From positions 120,829 through 184,828 of the forward strand of contig NZ_JACHLP010000009.1 of assembly GCF_014204525.1 (NCBI RefSeq): 64,000 nucleotides of DNA, in the 5' to 3' direction. Positions 55,928-64,000 of the stretch are shown here, in pieces. The stretch is from Roseateles oligotrophus. Lineage in GTDB: Bacteria; Pseudomonadota; Gammaproteobacteria; Burkholderiales; Burkholderiaceae_C. The notes beneath the pieces were generated by a model. The model saw nothing but the letters and a program-made list of their open reading frames with translations, searched no databases and was not told the origin of the DNA. The first letter of the stretch is position 1; every line of letters begins with the position of its first letter. A program made the translations under genes and the position numbers.

Positions 55928-56794
55928 ATGAGTTCCAAAAAGCGCTTCATCCTCAAGCTCAGCTGCCCCGACCGGGCCGGCATCGTCCACGCCGTCACCG
56001 CTTATCTGCTGGAGCAGGGCGGCAATATCCTCACCTCGGCCCAGCATGGCGACGAGGATCACCAGCGCTTTTTCATGCGCATCGAGTTCGAGTGCGCGGC
56101 CGGCGCCGAGCAGGCGGCCCTGTGCCAGAGCTTTGCGCCCCTGGCCGAGCGCCTGCAGATGGACTGGGAGCTGGTGGACAGCCAGGCCAAGACCCGGGTG
56201 TTGCTGCTGGTCTCCAAGCTGGGGCATTGCCTTAACGATTTGCTGTTCCGGGTGCAGACCGGCCATCTGCCGATCGAGATTCCGGCCATCGTCTCCAACC
56301 ACCGCGACTTCTACCAGCTCGCGGCCTCGCACAACATCCCCTTCCACCACTTCCCCTTGCTGAACGCCAGCGAGGAGCAGAAGCAGGGCCAGGAGCGCAA
56401 GATCCGCGAGGTGATTGAAGAGAACCAGATCGATCTGGTGGTGCTGGCCCGCTATATGCAGATCCTGTCGCCCGAGTTGTGCCGCGATCTGGCCGGCCGG
56501 GCCATCAATATCCACCACAGCTTTCTACCCAGCTTCAAGGGGGCCAAGCCCTACCACCAGGCGCATCAGCGCGGCGTCAAGCTGATCGGTGCGACGGCGC
56601 ACTACGTCACCTCGGACCTGGACGAAGGCCCCATCATCGAGCAGGAGGTGGCCCGCATCGACCACAGCCTGGCGCCCGAGCAATTGGTGGCCATAGGCCG
56701 CGACACCGAATGCGTGACTCTGGCCCGCGCCATTCAATGGCATGCCGAGCATCGGGTGCTGATGAATGGCAATCGGACGGTGGTATTCCGCTAA
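55928..56794 (+). CDS. purU: Formyltetrahydrofolate deformylase
   Basis: A 288-residue enzyme that hydrolyses 10-formyl-THF to THF and formate. An N-terminal ACT domain (LSCPDRAGIVHAVTAYL, residues 11-27 onward) is followed by a formyltransferase-fold domain with NIHHSFLPSFKGAKPY (active-site Asn/His) and TSDLDEGPIIEQ (catalytic Asp). Length is normal. It starts 47 bases after lolD; whether they share a transcript is uncertain. Confidence 0.96.
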   Translation: MSSKKRFILKLSCPDRAGIVHAVTAYLLEQGGNILTSAQHGDEDHQRFFMRIEFECAAGAEQAALCQSFAPLAERLQMDWELVDSQAKTRVLLLVSKLGHCLNDLLFRVQTGHLPIEIPAIVSNHRDFYQLAASHNIPFHHFPLLNASEEQKQGQERKIREVIEENQIDLVVLARYMQILSPELCRDLAGRAINIHHSFLPSFKGAKPYHQAHQRGVKLIGATAHYVTSDLDEGPIIEQEVARIDHSLAPEQLVAIGRDTECVTLARAIQWHAEHRVLMNGNRTVVFR

Positions 56795-56800
56795 CGCCCA

Positions 56801-57640
56801 ATGTGGATAGACAGCCACTGCCATCTGGACGCCCCGGAGTTCGAGCCGGACCGGGAGGCGGTGGTGGCGCGCGCACGCGCGGCCGGCGTCACGCAGTTGG
56901 TGCTGCCGGCCGTGGCGGCCAGCAACTTCGAGACCGTACGCGCCCTGGCCCACCAGCATGGCCTGGCCTATGCGTTAGGCATACACCCGCTGTATGTGAT
57001 GCAGGCCCAGGATCAAGACCTGGCCCTGCTGGACGATTGGCTCACGCAGTACCGCACGGACCCGCACTTGGTGGCCGTGGGCGAGATCGGGCTGGATTTT
57101 TTCGTGCCCGGCCTGGATGCGCAGCGCCAGCAGCATTTCTACATCGAACAATTGAAGCTGGCGCGCCGCCACGGCCTGCCGGTGATTCTGCATGTGCGGC
57201 GCAGCGCCGATCAGCTCCTGGCCGGCCTGCGCCGCCTGGCGGTGCCGGGCGGCATCGCCCACGCCTTCAACGGCAGCGCGCAACAGGCCCAGGCCTTTGT
57301 GGACCTGGGCTTCAAGCTGGGTTTTGGCGGCACGTTGACGTTTGAGCGCTCCCTGCAGATCCGGCGTTTGGCGGCCGGCCTGCCCGAGGCCGCCCTGGTG
57401 CTGGAGACCGATGCGCCGGACATCCCGCCGCACTGGCTTTACAAGACGGCGGCCGAGCGGGCGGCCGGCGCCAGCATGCGCAACGAGCCGGCTGAGTTGC
57501 CGCGCATCGCCGAGTCTCTGGCCGACTTGCGCGGCTGGACGCTGGCGCAGACGGCCGCGCTCTGCACGGCCAATACGCTGGCCGCGCTGCCCGGGCTTCA
57601 GCGGTTGCGCGGCGCCACCGGCGTCTCGGGCACCGGGTAG
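56801..57640 (+). CDS. TatD family metal-dependent hydrolase (DNase)
   Basis: A 279-residue TIM-barrel hydrolase. Metal ligands are visible in DSHCHLD near the N-terminus, VGEIGLDFF near residue 92, LHVRRS and LETDAPDIPP near residue 206. TatD proteins are 3'-5' exonucleases/endonucleases in DNA repair or quality control. It follows purU by 6 bases. Its last 43 bases overlap the convergent mscS gene. Confidence 0.93.
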   Translation: MWIDSHCHLDAPEFEPDREAVVARARAAGVTQLVLPAVAASNFETVRALAHQHGLAYALGIHPLYVMQAQDQDLALLDDWLTQYRTDPHLVAVGEIGLDFFVPGLDAQRQQHFYIEQLKLARRHGLPVILHVRRSADQLLAGLRRLAVPGGIAHAFNGSAQQAQAFVDLGFKLGFGGTLTFERSLQIRRLAAGLPEAALVLETDAPDIPPHWLYKTAAERAAGASMRNEPAELPRIAESLADLRGWTLAQTAALCTANTLAALPGLQRLRGATGVSGTG

Positions 57641-58422
57641 CCGGCCGTGCCAAAGGTGGTGACGATGGCCTTGTGGGTGTCGAAATAGACCTGCCAGTAA
57701 TGGTCGGTATGGGCATAGGGGCGCACGCAGAGCAGGGGGCCTTCGGGGGTGAAGCTGAGGATCTCCACATCGGGGGCGGGCGTGCTGGCGACGTTGGGGA
57801 TCTGGGCCAGCGCGGCCTTCAGGCGGGCGATGGCGTCCATGGGGTCCACCGAGTTGGCGATCTTGGCCTGGCAGTCCACCCGCCGCACCGGCAGGCTGGA
57901 ATAGTTCTGAATCGTGTCGGAAAAAATCTTGTTATTGCCGATGATGGTCTGCACATGGTCGCCGGTGACCAGGGTGGTGCCGAACAGGCCGATCTCCACC
58001 ACCGTGCCGCTGACGCCGCCGACCTGCACAAAATCGCCCACCTTGAAGGGCCGCAGCACCTGCATGAAGACGCCGGCGGCGAAATGGGTTAGCAAGCCAC
58101 CCCAGGCCGTGCCTATGGCCAGGCCGGCGCCGGCCAGCAGGGCGGCGAAGGAGGTGGTCTTGACGCCGAACACGTCCAGCACCGCCAGGGCCAGCACGAT
58201 ATTGAGCATGACCGTGAGGATGGAGCGCAGATAGGTGGACAGCGTGGAGTCGATTTTCTTGCCGCGTTCCAGTGCGCCGGCGAACAAGCGCACCAGCAGC
58301 CCTATGATCCAGCGGCCTATGATCCAGACCGCCAGCGCGGCCAGGATCTTCAGCGCGAAGTCGGCGCCCTGGGTGCTGAGAAAATTCCAGATCGCTTCCG
58401 TGTTCAAGCCTGCAGTGTTCAT
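57598..58422 (-). CDS. mscS: MscS family small-conductance mechanosensitive channel
   Basis: A 274-residue channel. The pore-lining TM3 glycine/alanine pattern reads FAALLAGAGLAIGTAWGGLL (residues ~90-109) and the beta-domain motif FKVGDFVQVGGVSGTV follows. Two earlier membrane helices lie at about residues 23-45 and 62-85. ATG 58422 has AGGAGA upstream. It releases solutes upon hypo-osmotic shock. The C-terminus overlaps tatD by 43 bases on the opposite strand. Confidence 0.94.
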   Translation of the reverse strand: MNTAGLNTEAIWNFLSTQGADFALKILAALAVWIIGRWIIGLLVRLFAGALERGKKIDSTLSTYLRSILTVMLNIVLALAVLDVFGVKTTSFAALLAGAGLAIGTAWGGLLTHFAAGVFMQVLRPFKVGDFVQVGGVSGTVVEIGLFGTTLVTGDHVQTIIGNNKIFSDTIQNYSSLPVRRVDCQAKIANSVDPMDAIARLKAALAQIPNVASTPAPDVEILSFTPEGPLLCVRPYAHTDHYWQVYFDTHKAIVTTFGTAGYPVPETPVAPRNR

Positions 58423-58448
58423 TGCCGTCTCCTGTGACTAAACCAATC

Positions 58449-59015
58449 GTGCCATCCCAGTGCAAAACCGATGATTCGGCTTGCGTCCTCGGGCGAGGCA
58501 TTGAACGACAGGCCGGGGCAGAGCGCCTACAGGGTTTGCCGCCAATCTGGTCGCCACGTGCGAAATTGCTCGTTTTGGGTAGCTTCCCCGGCGTCGCTTC
58601 TTTGCAAAGCCAGCGTTATTACGCACATCCGCGCAATCAGTTCTGGCCCATCCTGGCCTCCTTGTGGGATGAGGACCTTGCCCGTCTGGACTACGTTGGC
58701 CGCGTGGCCATGGCCCAGGCCCATGGCTTGGCGATCTGGGATGTGTATGAGAGCTGCTTGCGCGTGGGCAGCCTGGACAGTGCCATCCAGCAAGCGCGGC
58801 CGAATGATTTGCTGGGCCTGGCCGCGCGCATGCCGCTGCTGCAGGCCATCGCCCACAATGGCGGGGAATCGGCGCGTCATAGGGCTTTGACGCAGACCCT
58901 GGGCCTGCCCGTCTACAAACTGCCTTCCACCAGCCCGGCCCATGCGGCCTGGTCGCTGGAGCGCAAGCGGGAGGCCTGGCGTGAGGTGCTGCAGCGCCAT
59001 GGACTTTTGGAGTAA
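58449..59015 (+). CDS. DNA-deoxyinosine glycosylase-like protein (uracil-DNA glycosylase superfamily)
   Basis: About 188 residues from GTG 58449; TTG 58422 is an upstream alternative and the start is uncertain. The core LLVLGSFPGVASLQSQRYYAHPRNQFWPI (quoted in part: GSFPGVASLQ, YYAHPRNQFW) is typical of family 6 hypoxanthine-DNA glycosylases (HDG), which excise deaminated adenine. The C-terminal LPSTSPAHAAWSLERK is the second active-site loop. No upstream ribosome binding site is seen. It overlaps the following gene by 17 bases. Confidence 0.82.
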   Translation: MPSQCKTDDSACVLGRGIERQAGAERLQGLPPIWSPRAKLLVLGSFPGVASLQSQRYYAHPRNQFWPILASLWDEDLARLDYVGRVAMAQAHGLAIWDVYESCLRVGSLDSAIQQARPNDLLGLAARMPLLQAIAHNGGESARHRALTQTLGLPVYKLPSTSPAHAAWSLERKREAWREVLQRHGLLE

Positions 59016-59811
59016 TTTTTTGAGCAAGACCAAGAACAACAAGCCGCCCGCCTGGGCCCCGGCGACCCTGTCCGAGTTTGAAGGCGTGCGCTTTCTGCAT
59101 CTGGACAGCATCTGGGTGCAGGGCGCCATGCGTATACGCAAGCCCCAGCAGCTGGAGCTGGAATACATCCAGCGCATGATGGTGTGGATGTTGTGGCGCG
59201 AGAGCGCCCAGGTCCGCGAGGGCCATGCCATCCAGCTCGGCCTGGGGGCGGCCGCCATCACCCGCTTTTGCCACAAGGTCTTGCGCATGCAGACGACGGC
59301 GGTGGAGATCAACCCCACGGTGATCAGCGCCTGCCGGGCCTGGTTCCATCTGCCCGAGGACGATGGACGGCTGAGGGTCGTCAATGCCGACGCGGCGCGC
59401 TGGGTGCAGGAGCCCGAGCATTTGCAAAGCGCCCAGGTGCTGAATATCGACCTTTACGATCACGACGCCGCCTCGCCGGTGCTGGACGACGAGGACTTCT
59501 ACCGCCATTGCCACGGCCTGCTGGCGGACGGCGGCCTGATGACGGTCAATCTGTTTGGCCGCGACGCCAGCTTTGCCCGCAGCGCCACCCGCATCGCGCG
59601 GGTGTTCGGATCCGATCAGGTTTGGAGTTTGGCCCCGACCAAGGAGGGCAATACCATCGTGGTGGCGGCGCGCGGCGTGCAAGTGCCGGAGCGCGAGGAA
59701 TTGGAGCGCCGAGCGGCTACCATCGAGTCGCAGTACGGCCTGCCGGCGCGCAAATGGTTGCGCCTGGTGCGGCCGCTTCCCTTGAACCTCATCCAACAGC
59801 TGCGAGCCTGA
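58999..59811 (+). CDS. Spermidine-synthase-like methyltransferase-fold protein
   Basis: A 270-residue Rossmann-fold protein. The nucleotide motif is AIQLGLGAAAITRFC near residue 80, with AVEINPTVISACR and LNIDLYDHDAASPVLDDEDFYRHC after it, like polyamine aminopropyltransferases. The usual DxG polyamine-binding aspartates are only partly evident, and a leading basic segment (SKTKNNKPPAW) differs from SpeE, so it may not make spermidine. It overlaps the glycosylase gene by 17 bases and precedes the gspE-like gene by 8. Confidence 0.78.
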   Translation: MDFWSNFLSKTKNNKPPAWAPATLSEFEGVRFLHLDSIWVQGAMRIRKPQQLELEYIQRMMVWMLWRESAQVREGHAIQLGLGAAAITRFCHKVLRMQTTAVEINPTVISACRAWFHLPEDDGRLRVVNADAARWVQEPEHLQSAQVLNIDLYDHDAASPVLDDEDFYRHCHGLLADGGLMTVNLFGRDASFARSATRIARVFGSDQVWSLAPTKEGNTIVVAARGVQVPEREELERRAATIESQYGLPARKWLRLVRPLPLNLIQQLRA

Positions 59812-59819
59812 GATCCACC

Positions 59820-61610
59820 ATGACCTTGAAAGCCAACCCAGTCTCCGCGGCGCCCAAGCTTGAGGGCCGGCTGGACTGGCGGGCCATGCTGCACTGGCTG
59901 CAGGAGGACGGGCTGATAGACGCCGACCAGGTGGCGCGCACCCAGACTCGTTTTGCCGCGGGTGATAGCGCTTTGCACCCGCTCGTGCGCCTGGGCCATG
60001 CCGGCCTGACGCGGCTGGACAATGGCAAGGCCCTGGACATCGACGCCTTGACCGAATGGGTGGCGGGCCGGGCCAAGCTGCCTTATCTGCGCATCGATCC
60101 GCTCAAGGTGGAGGTGGGCCGGGTCAGCGATGTGATGTCGGTCGGCTATGCCGAGGCCAAACGCTGCCTGCCGGTGCAAGTGGGCCTGACCGAGGTGACC
60201 ATCGCCACCTCGGAGCCTTTCGACACCTCCTGGGTCGCGCAGATCGAATCGCATATGCGCAAGCCGATCAAGCGGGTGGTGGCCAGCCCCCTGGAGATAG
60301 CGCGTTACACCACCGAGTTCTTCACGCTGGCCCGCTCGGTGCGCGCGGCGGCCAAGGCGGGTGAATCGAGCCAGGTCGCCAGCTTCGAGCAGTTGGTGGA
60401 GCTGGGCCGTAGCAATAAGCAGTTAGATGCCAATGACCAGGGCGTGGTCCAGGTGGTGGATTGGCTGTGGCAATACGCTTTCGACCAGCGCGCCAGCGAC
60501 ATCCATCTGGAGCCGCGCCGCGAGATGGGCGTGATCCGCTTCCGCATCGACGGGGTCTTGCACACGGTTTACCAGTTACCTCCGACGGTGATGAGTGCGA
60601 TGACCTCGCGCATCAAGCTGCTGGGCCGCATGGATGTGGTGGAGCGGCGCCGGCCGCTGGACGGCCGCATCAAGACCCGCAACCCGGCCGGCGACGAGGT
60701 GGAGATGCGTCTGTCCACCTTGCCCACCGCCTTCGGCGAGAAGATGGTGATGCGCATCTTCGACCCCGACACCGCCGTCAAGGATCTGAGTCATCTGGGT
60801 TTTTCCGGCCACGACAGCGAGCGCTGGGAGAAGCTGGTCACGCAGGCCCACGGCATCATTCTGGTGACCGGGCCCACCGGCAGCGGCAAGACCACCACGC
60901 TGTACTCCACGCTCAAGCGCCTGGCGACCGAGGAGGTGAATGTCTGCACTATCGAAGACCCGATCGAAATGATAGAGCCGGCCTTCAACCAGACCCAGGT
61001 GCAAACTGGCCTGGACCTGGGCTTTGCCGAGGGCCTGCGCGCCCTGATGCGGCAGGACCCTGACATCATCATGGTGGGCGAGATCCGTGACCTGGCTACC
61101 GCTGAAATGGCCATCCAGGCGGCGCTGACCGGCCATCTGGTGTTCTCCACCCTGCACACCAATGATGCGGCCTCGGCCATCACCCGGCTGACCGATCTGG
61201 GTGTGCCTTCTTATCTGATCAGCGCCACGGTGATCGGCGTGCTGGCCCAGCGCCTGGTGCGCACCCTGTGCAATCACTGCAAGGTGCCGGACCCTGCCGT
61301 GACCCGGGATACCCTCAACGAGATGCTCAAGCACTGGCGCATGAATGGCGGCGTCAAGCCTTACAAACCGGTGGGCTGTCTGGAATGCCGCAACACCGGC
61401 TACCGGGGGCGGGCGGGGCTGTATGAGTTGCTGACGATAGGCGAGTCGGTCAAGACCCATCTGCACCCGACGCCCGATATTTCCGCCCTGCGCCGGCAAG
61501 CCGTGCAAGAGGGTTTGCGGCCGCTGCGGCTGGCCGGCGCGATGAAGGTGGCCGAGGGCATGACGACGCTGGAAGAGATTCTGCGCAGCACGCCGCAGTG
61601 GCAGGGCTAG
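59820..61610 (+). CDS. GspE/PulE/PilB family secretion ATPase (orphan)
   Basis: A 596-residue type II secretion/type IV pilus assembly ATPase. The N-terminal MshEN/N1 domain (residues 20-200) is followed by the catalytic domain: Walker A GPTGSGKTTT (G351-, K357), Asp box and Walker B RQDPDIIMVGEIRD near residue 413, His box STLHTNDAASAITRL, and two CxxC pairs (CNHC and CLEC) that bind zinc. No gspF, gspG, pil or other secretion gene is nearby, so it is an orphan of uncertain partners. It lies 8 bases after the spermidine-synthase-like gene. Confidence 0.92.
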   Translation: MTLKANPVSAAPKLEGRLDWRAMLHWLQEDGLIDADQVARTQTRFAAGDSALHPLVRLGHAGLTRLDNGKALDIDALTEWVAGRAKLPYLRIDPLKVEVGRVSDVMSVGYAEAKRCLPVQVGLTEVTIATSEPFDTSWVAQIESHMRKPIKRVVASPLEIARYTTEFFTLARSVRAAAKAGESSQVASFEQLVELGRSNKQLDANDQGVVQVVDWLWQYAFDQRASDIHLEPRREMGVIRFRIDGVLHTVYQLPPTVMSAMTSRIKLLGRMDVVERRRPLDGRIKTRNPAGDEVEMRLSTLPTAFGEKMVMRIFDPDTAVKDLSHLGFSGHDSERWEKLVTQAHGIILVTGPTGSGKTTTLYSTLKRLATEEVNVCTIEDPIEMIEPAFNQTQVQTGLDLGFAEGLRALMRQDPDIIMVGEIRDLATAEMAIQAALTGHLVFSTLHTNDAASAITRLTDLGVPSYLISATVIGVLAQRLVRTLCNHCKVPDPAVTRDTLNEMLKHWRMNGGVKPYKPVGCLECRNTGYRGRAGLYELLTIGESVKTHLHPTPDISALRRQAVQEGLRPLRLAGAMKVAEGMTTLEEILRSTPQWQG

Positions 61611-61746
61611 CTCTGTTCACGCGCGAGTTTTGCTGGGACTTGTGTCCACTGGTAAGCGGTGTCATCAGCGGGGTCAGGTCTTGCCTTTTGCCTGCCTAGA
61701 ATGCGAACCCGCGCAGCCTGCGCGCTGAGACTATTGGGGAATCCGA

Positions 61747-62211
61747 ATGAAGATCAAGAGCCAACGTGATTTCTGGTCGGGGCTGATGTTCGTTATCGTG
61801 GGCGTGGTGTTCGCCCTGGGCTCGACCAATTACAGCTTTGGCTCCTCGGCCCAGCCCGGCCCGGCCTACTTTCCGTTCTGGCTGGGCGTCTTGCTCGCCG
61901 TGCTGGGGGGCATGGTCTTGTTCAAGGCCTTGAGCATTGAGTCCGAAGGCGGCGATCCGATCGGCAAGATCGCCTGGAAGCCCTTGTTGATCCTGGTTGG
62001 CGCCATCGTGTTCTTCGGCCTGGCGCTGCCGCGCCTGGGTCTGCTGCTGACCCTGCCCGTGCTGGTGACCTTGTCGGCCCTGGCCGGCCAGGAATTCCGC
62101 TGGAAGGATGCGCTGCTCAATAGTGTGGTGCTGACGGCGGGCAGTTGGCTGATCTTTGTCTGGGGGCTCAAGCTGGTGATTCCGGTTTGGCCGGTGATGT
62201 TCGGCGGCTGA
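61747..62211 (+). CDS. tctB: Tripartite tricarboxylate transporter small membrane subunit TctB
   Basis: A 154-residue protein with four hydrophobic helices. The N-terminal RDFWSGLMFVIVGVVFALGS and GPAYFPFWLGVLLAVLGG segments are typical of TctB. It partners TctA downstream (9-base gap). The 136-base upstream region has a -10-like TAGAAT (61697-61702) and a CGCGCAG/CTGCGCG dyad, but no convincing -35. Confidence 0.93.
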   Translation: MKIKSQRDFWSGLMFVIVGVVFALGSTNYSFGSSAQPGPAYFPFWLGVLLAVLGGMVLFKALSIESEGGDPIGKIAWKPLLILVGAIVFFGLALPRLGLLLTLPVLVTLSALAGQEFRWKDALLNSVVLTAGSWLIFVWGLKLVIPVWPVMFGG

Positions 62212-62220
62212 GGGCAGAGC

Positions 62221-63729
62221 ATGGAATTGCTGAACAATCTTTTGCTGGGCTTTCACGTCGCGCTGAGCTGGCAGAACCTGCTTTACGCTTTTGGCGGGGC
62301 CGTGCTGGGCACGCTGATCGGGGTCTTGCCGGGCCTGGGGCCGGTGGCCACCATCGCCATGCTTTTGCCCTCCATCTATTCCCTGGATGCGACGCCGGCC
62401 CTGATCATGCTGGCGGGCATTTACTACGGAGCCCAGTACGGAGGCTCGACCACGGCGATTCTGATCAATGTGCCGGGCGAGTCCAGTTCGGTGGTCACCG
62501 CCATCGATGGCTATCAAATGGCCAGGCAGGGCAGGGCGGGTGCGGCCCTGGCCGCAGCGGGCCTGGGCTCCTTCTTCGCAGGCTGCGTGGGCACGATCAT
62601 CATTGCGGCGTTCGCGCAACCGCTGATCGTGATGGCGGCCAATTTCGGTCCGGCCGAGTACTTTTCTTTGATGGTGATGGGCTTGGTGGGGGCGGTCGTG
62701 CTGGCCTCGGGCTCCCTGGTCAAGGCCATCGCGATGATTGTGCTGGGCTTGCTGCTGGGACAGATCAATACCGATGTGATTTCGGGTACGCCGCGCTTTT
62801 CCTTTGACATCCCCGAGTTGACCGATGGCATCGGCTTTGTCGTCATCGCCATGGGGGTGTTCGGCTTTGGCGAAATCATCGCCAATCTGGGTCAACCGGA
62901 AGAGCAGCGCGAGGTCTTCACGCACAAGGTCGAGGGCCTGTGGCCCACCAGGCAAGACTTCCAGGAAGCCTGGCCCTCGGTCGTGCGTGGCACGGCGCTG
63001 GGCTCGGTGCTGGGCGTCTTGCCGGGCGGCGGCGCCTTGTTGGCATCTTTCGCGTCCTACACCCTGGAAAAGAAGATCGTCAAGAATCCGCGCATTCCCT
63101 TTGGCAAGGGCGCGATTCAAGGCGTGGCCGGCCCTGAGTCCGCCAACAACGCCGGCGCCCAAACCAGCTTCATTCCCATGCTGACCCTGGGCATCCCGCC
63201 CAATGCGGTGATGGCCTTGATGGTGGGTGCGATGACGATCAAAGGCATACAGCCGGGTCCGCAGGTGATGACCAGCAACCCTGAACTGTTCTGGGGCCTG
63301 ATCGCCTCCATGTGGGTGGGCAATCTGATGTTGATCGTGCTGAACCTGCCGCTGATCGGCGTCTGGATCAAGCTGCTGACCGTGCCCTACCGCTTTCTGT
63401 TCCCGGCCATCGTGGTGTTCTGCTGCATCGGCACCTACACCTTGAGCAATAACAGCTTCGATGTCTATATGACGGCGGCCTTTGCCCTGGTCGGCTATGT
63501 TTTTTACAAGCTCAGTTGCGAGCCGGCGCCTTTGCTGCTTGGCTTCATCCTGGGTCCCATGATGGAAGAGAACCTGCGCCGCGCCCTGCTGCTGTCGCGC
63601 GGTGACTGGGGCACCTTTCTGGCGCGCCCCTTGTCGGCCGGCCTGCTGATCGCGGCCTTGCTGATGGTCGTGATCGTGCTTTTGCCCACCATCAAGAGCA
63701 AGCGTGATGAGGCCTTCCAAGACGACTGA
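62221..63729 (+). CDS. tctA: Tripartite tricarboxylate transporter large permease TctA
   Basis: A 502-residue membrane permease with about 11-12 helices. Conserved segments are GTLIGVLPGLGPVATIAMLLP (in part: GVLPGLGPVATIAML) near residue 36, GIYYGAQYGGSTTAILINVPGE, and FGKGAIQGVAGPESANNAGAQ. It transports citrate-like di/tricarboxylates with an extracytoplasmic TctC protein, for which there is no gene in the window. No two-component tctDE is nearby either. Confidence 0.96.
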   Translation: MELLNNLLLGFHVALSWQNLLYAFGGAVLGTLIGVLPGLGPVATIAMLLPSIYSLDATPALIMLAGIYYGAQYGGSTTAILINVPGESSSVVTAIDGYQMARQGRAGAALAAAGLGSFFAGCVGTIIIAAFAQPLIVMAANFGPAEYFSLMVMGLVGAVVLASGSLVKAIAMIVLGLLLGQINTDVISGTPRFSFDIPELTDGIGFVVIAMGVFGFGEIIANLGQPEEQREVFTHKVEGLWPTRQDFQEAWPSVVRGTALGSVLGVLPGGGALLASFASYTLEKKIVKNPRIPFGKGAIQGVAGPESANNAGAQTSFIPMLTLGIPPNAVMALMVGAMTIKGIQPGPQVMTSNPELFWGLIASMWVGNLMLIVLNLPLIGVWIKLLTVPYRFLFPAIVVFCCIGTYTLSNNSFDVYMTAAFALVGYVFYKLSCEPAPLLLGFILGPMMEENLRRALLLSRGDWGTFLARPLSAGLLIAALLMVVIVLLPTIKSKRDEAFQDD

Positions 63730-63818
63730 CAGCCAAGTTTCCGAACGCCTGGCGGAACTATCCGACCGACTGCCTCACAACCTCGAAGGCGTCTTCGCGT
63801 AAATTTCTCAAAATCTTG

Positions 63819-63847
63819 CTGCAAGAGCAAAAATCCTGTGCTACAGT
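63819..63847 (+). promoter_or_regulatory. Predicted rRNA operon promoter P1
   Basis: An extended -10 (TG-N-TACAGT, 63839-63847) with a weak -35 (CTGCAA, 63819-63824) at 17 bases and an A/T-rich UP-like stretch (63800-63815) upstream, followed by GGGCTTCGCTGC. Confidence 0.55.
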
Positions 63848-63952
63848 AGAGGGCTTCGCTGCTAGCAAGTCTTCTGTTTCGGAGGCGAGCAAGGCGATGT
63901 GGCGGAGAAAAGAAGTGAGTGAAAAGCGCGGCAAACAAAATGTTTAAAACGC

Positions 63953-63982
63953 TTGACGAGTTTAAGAAAAACAAGTCATAAT
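63953..63982 (+). promoter_or_regulatory. Predicted rRNA operon promoter P2
   Basis: -35 TTGACG (63953-63958), 18-base spacer, -10 CATAAT (63977-63982), with an A/T-rich region just upstream (AAACAAAATGTTTAAAAC). This is the stronger of the two predicted rrn promoters. Confidence 0.75.
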
Positions 63983-64000
63983 CTCGCTTCTGTGCTGCTG

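Larger units (their letters stand above)
63730..64000 (+). other. Leader region of a ribosomal RNA operon (16S gene lies outside the window)
   Basis: 271 bases without a coding gene. An A/T-rich upstream stretch, two promoter-like boxes and the leader wording GGGCTTCGCTGCT and CTCGCTTCTGTGCTGCTG closely resemble the region before 16S rRNA in Burkholderiales. The mature 16S start is not reached. Confidence 0.75.

Overview
The window is about 64 kb of high-GC (roughly two-thirds G+C by eye), densely coding chromosomal DNA from a betaproteobacterium of the order Burkholderiales, probably of the Roseateles/Paucibacter/Rubrivivax type. This rests on gene content and order (polA / DUF2782 protein / homoserine kinase / BPSS1780-type membrane protein; xseB-ispA-dxs; ppk1-sixA facing ppx), a PEP-CTERM protein, and the style of the rRNA-operon leader at the right end. 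There is no prophage, insertion sequence, integrase, CRISPR array or tRNA gene. It reads as core chromosome with a few accessory genes.

Layout. 1-9.1 kb: the 5' part of a Cache-domain sensor, then a very large alpha-2-macroglobulin translationally coupled to penicillin-binding protein 1C (periplasmic defence and repair). 9.1-14.7 kb: AI-2E-family transporter, YbaK, PlsY, RidA, a BlaI/M56 repressor-protease pair with twin operators, a membrane-anchored glutaredoxin and a YciO-type protein. 14.7-19.3 kb: sterol-desaturase-like enzyme, PEP-CTERM protein, PHP phosphoesterase and a chemoreceptor. 19.4-27.3 kb: recJ with an RpfE-like partner, an LpxH-like phosphoesterase and the polyphosphate/phosphohistidine set ppk1-sixA/ppx. 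27.3-31.7 kb: dienelactone hydrolase, ZIP transporter, universal stress protein, sulfurtransferase and an orphan Rieske oxygenase. 32-38.4 kb: xseB-ispA-dxs (isoprenoid precursors), folE2, and lysR divergent from lysA. 38.5-46.5 kb: ahpC and ahpF, truC-rarD, a small membrane protein, ychJ and a UvrD helicase. 46.5-53.9 kb: a PhoB-box-controlled Tat phosphatase PhoX, BPSS1780-type protein, thrB, DUF2782 protein and polA. 53.9-61.6 kb: lolC/E-lolD, purU, tatD, mscS, a hypoxanthine-DNA-glycosylase-like gene, a spermidine-synthase-like gene and an orphan GspE-type ATPase. 61.7-63.7 kb: tctB-tctA. The last 270 bases are an rRNA-operon leader whose 16S gene lies beyond the window.

The most unusual content is not a gene cluster but a set of palindromic DNA elements. 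Two copies of a roughly 143-bp imperfect palindrome lie exactly at convergent gene ends (40876-41018 and 43279-43420); their 17-bp terminal arms differ by a compensated base pair. A 105-bp palindrome with the same architecture lies at a third convergent junction (13910-14014). A 162-bp palindrome fills the divergent ychJ/uvrD promoter region (43851-44012). A short G/C-rich palindrome is found inside two coding genes, uvrD and thrB, where it is translated in frame. Other observations worth checking are the twin BlaI-type operators, a PhoB box in front of phoX, and a dyad in front of lysA.
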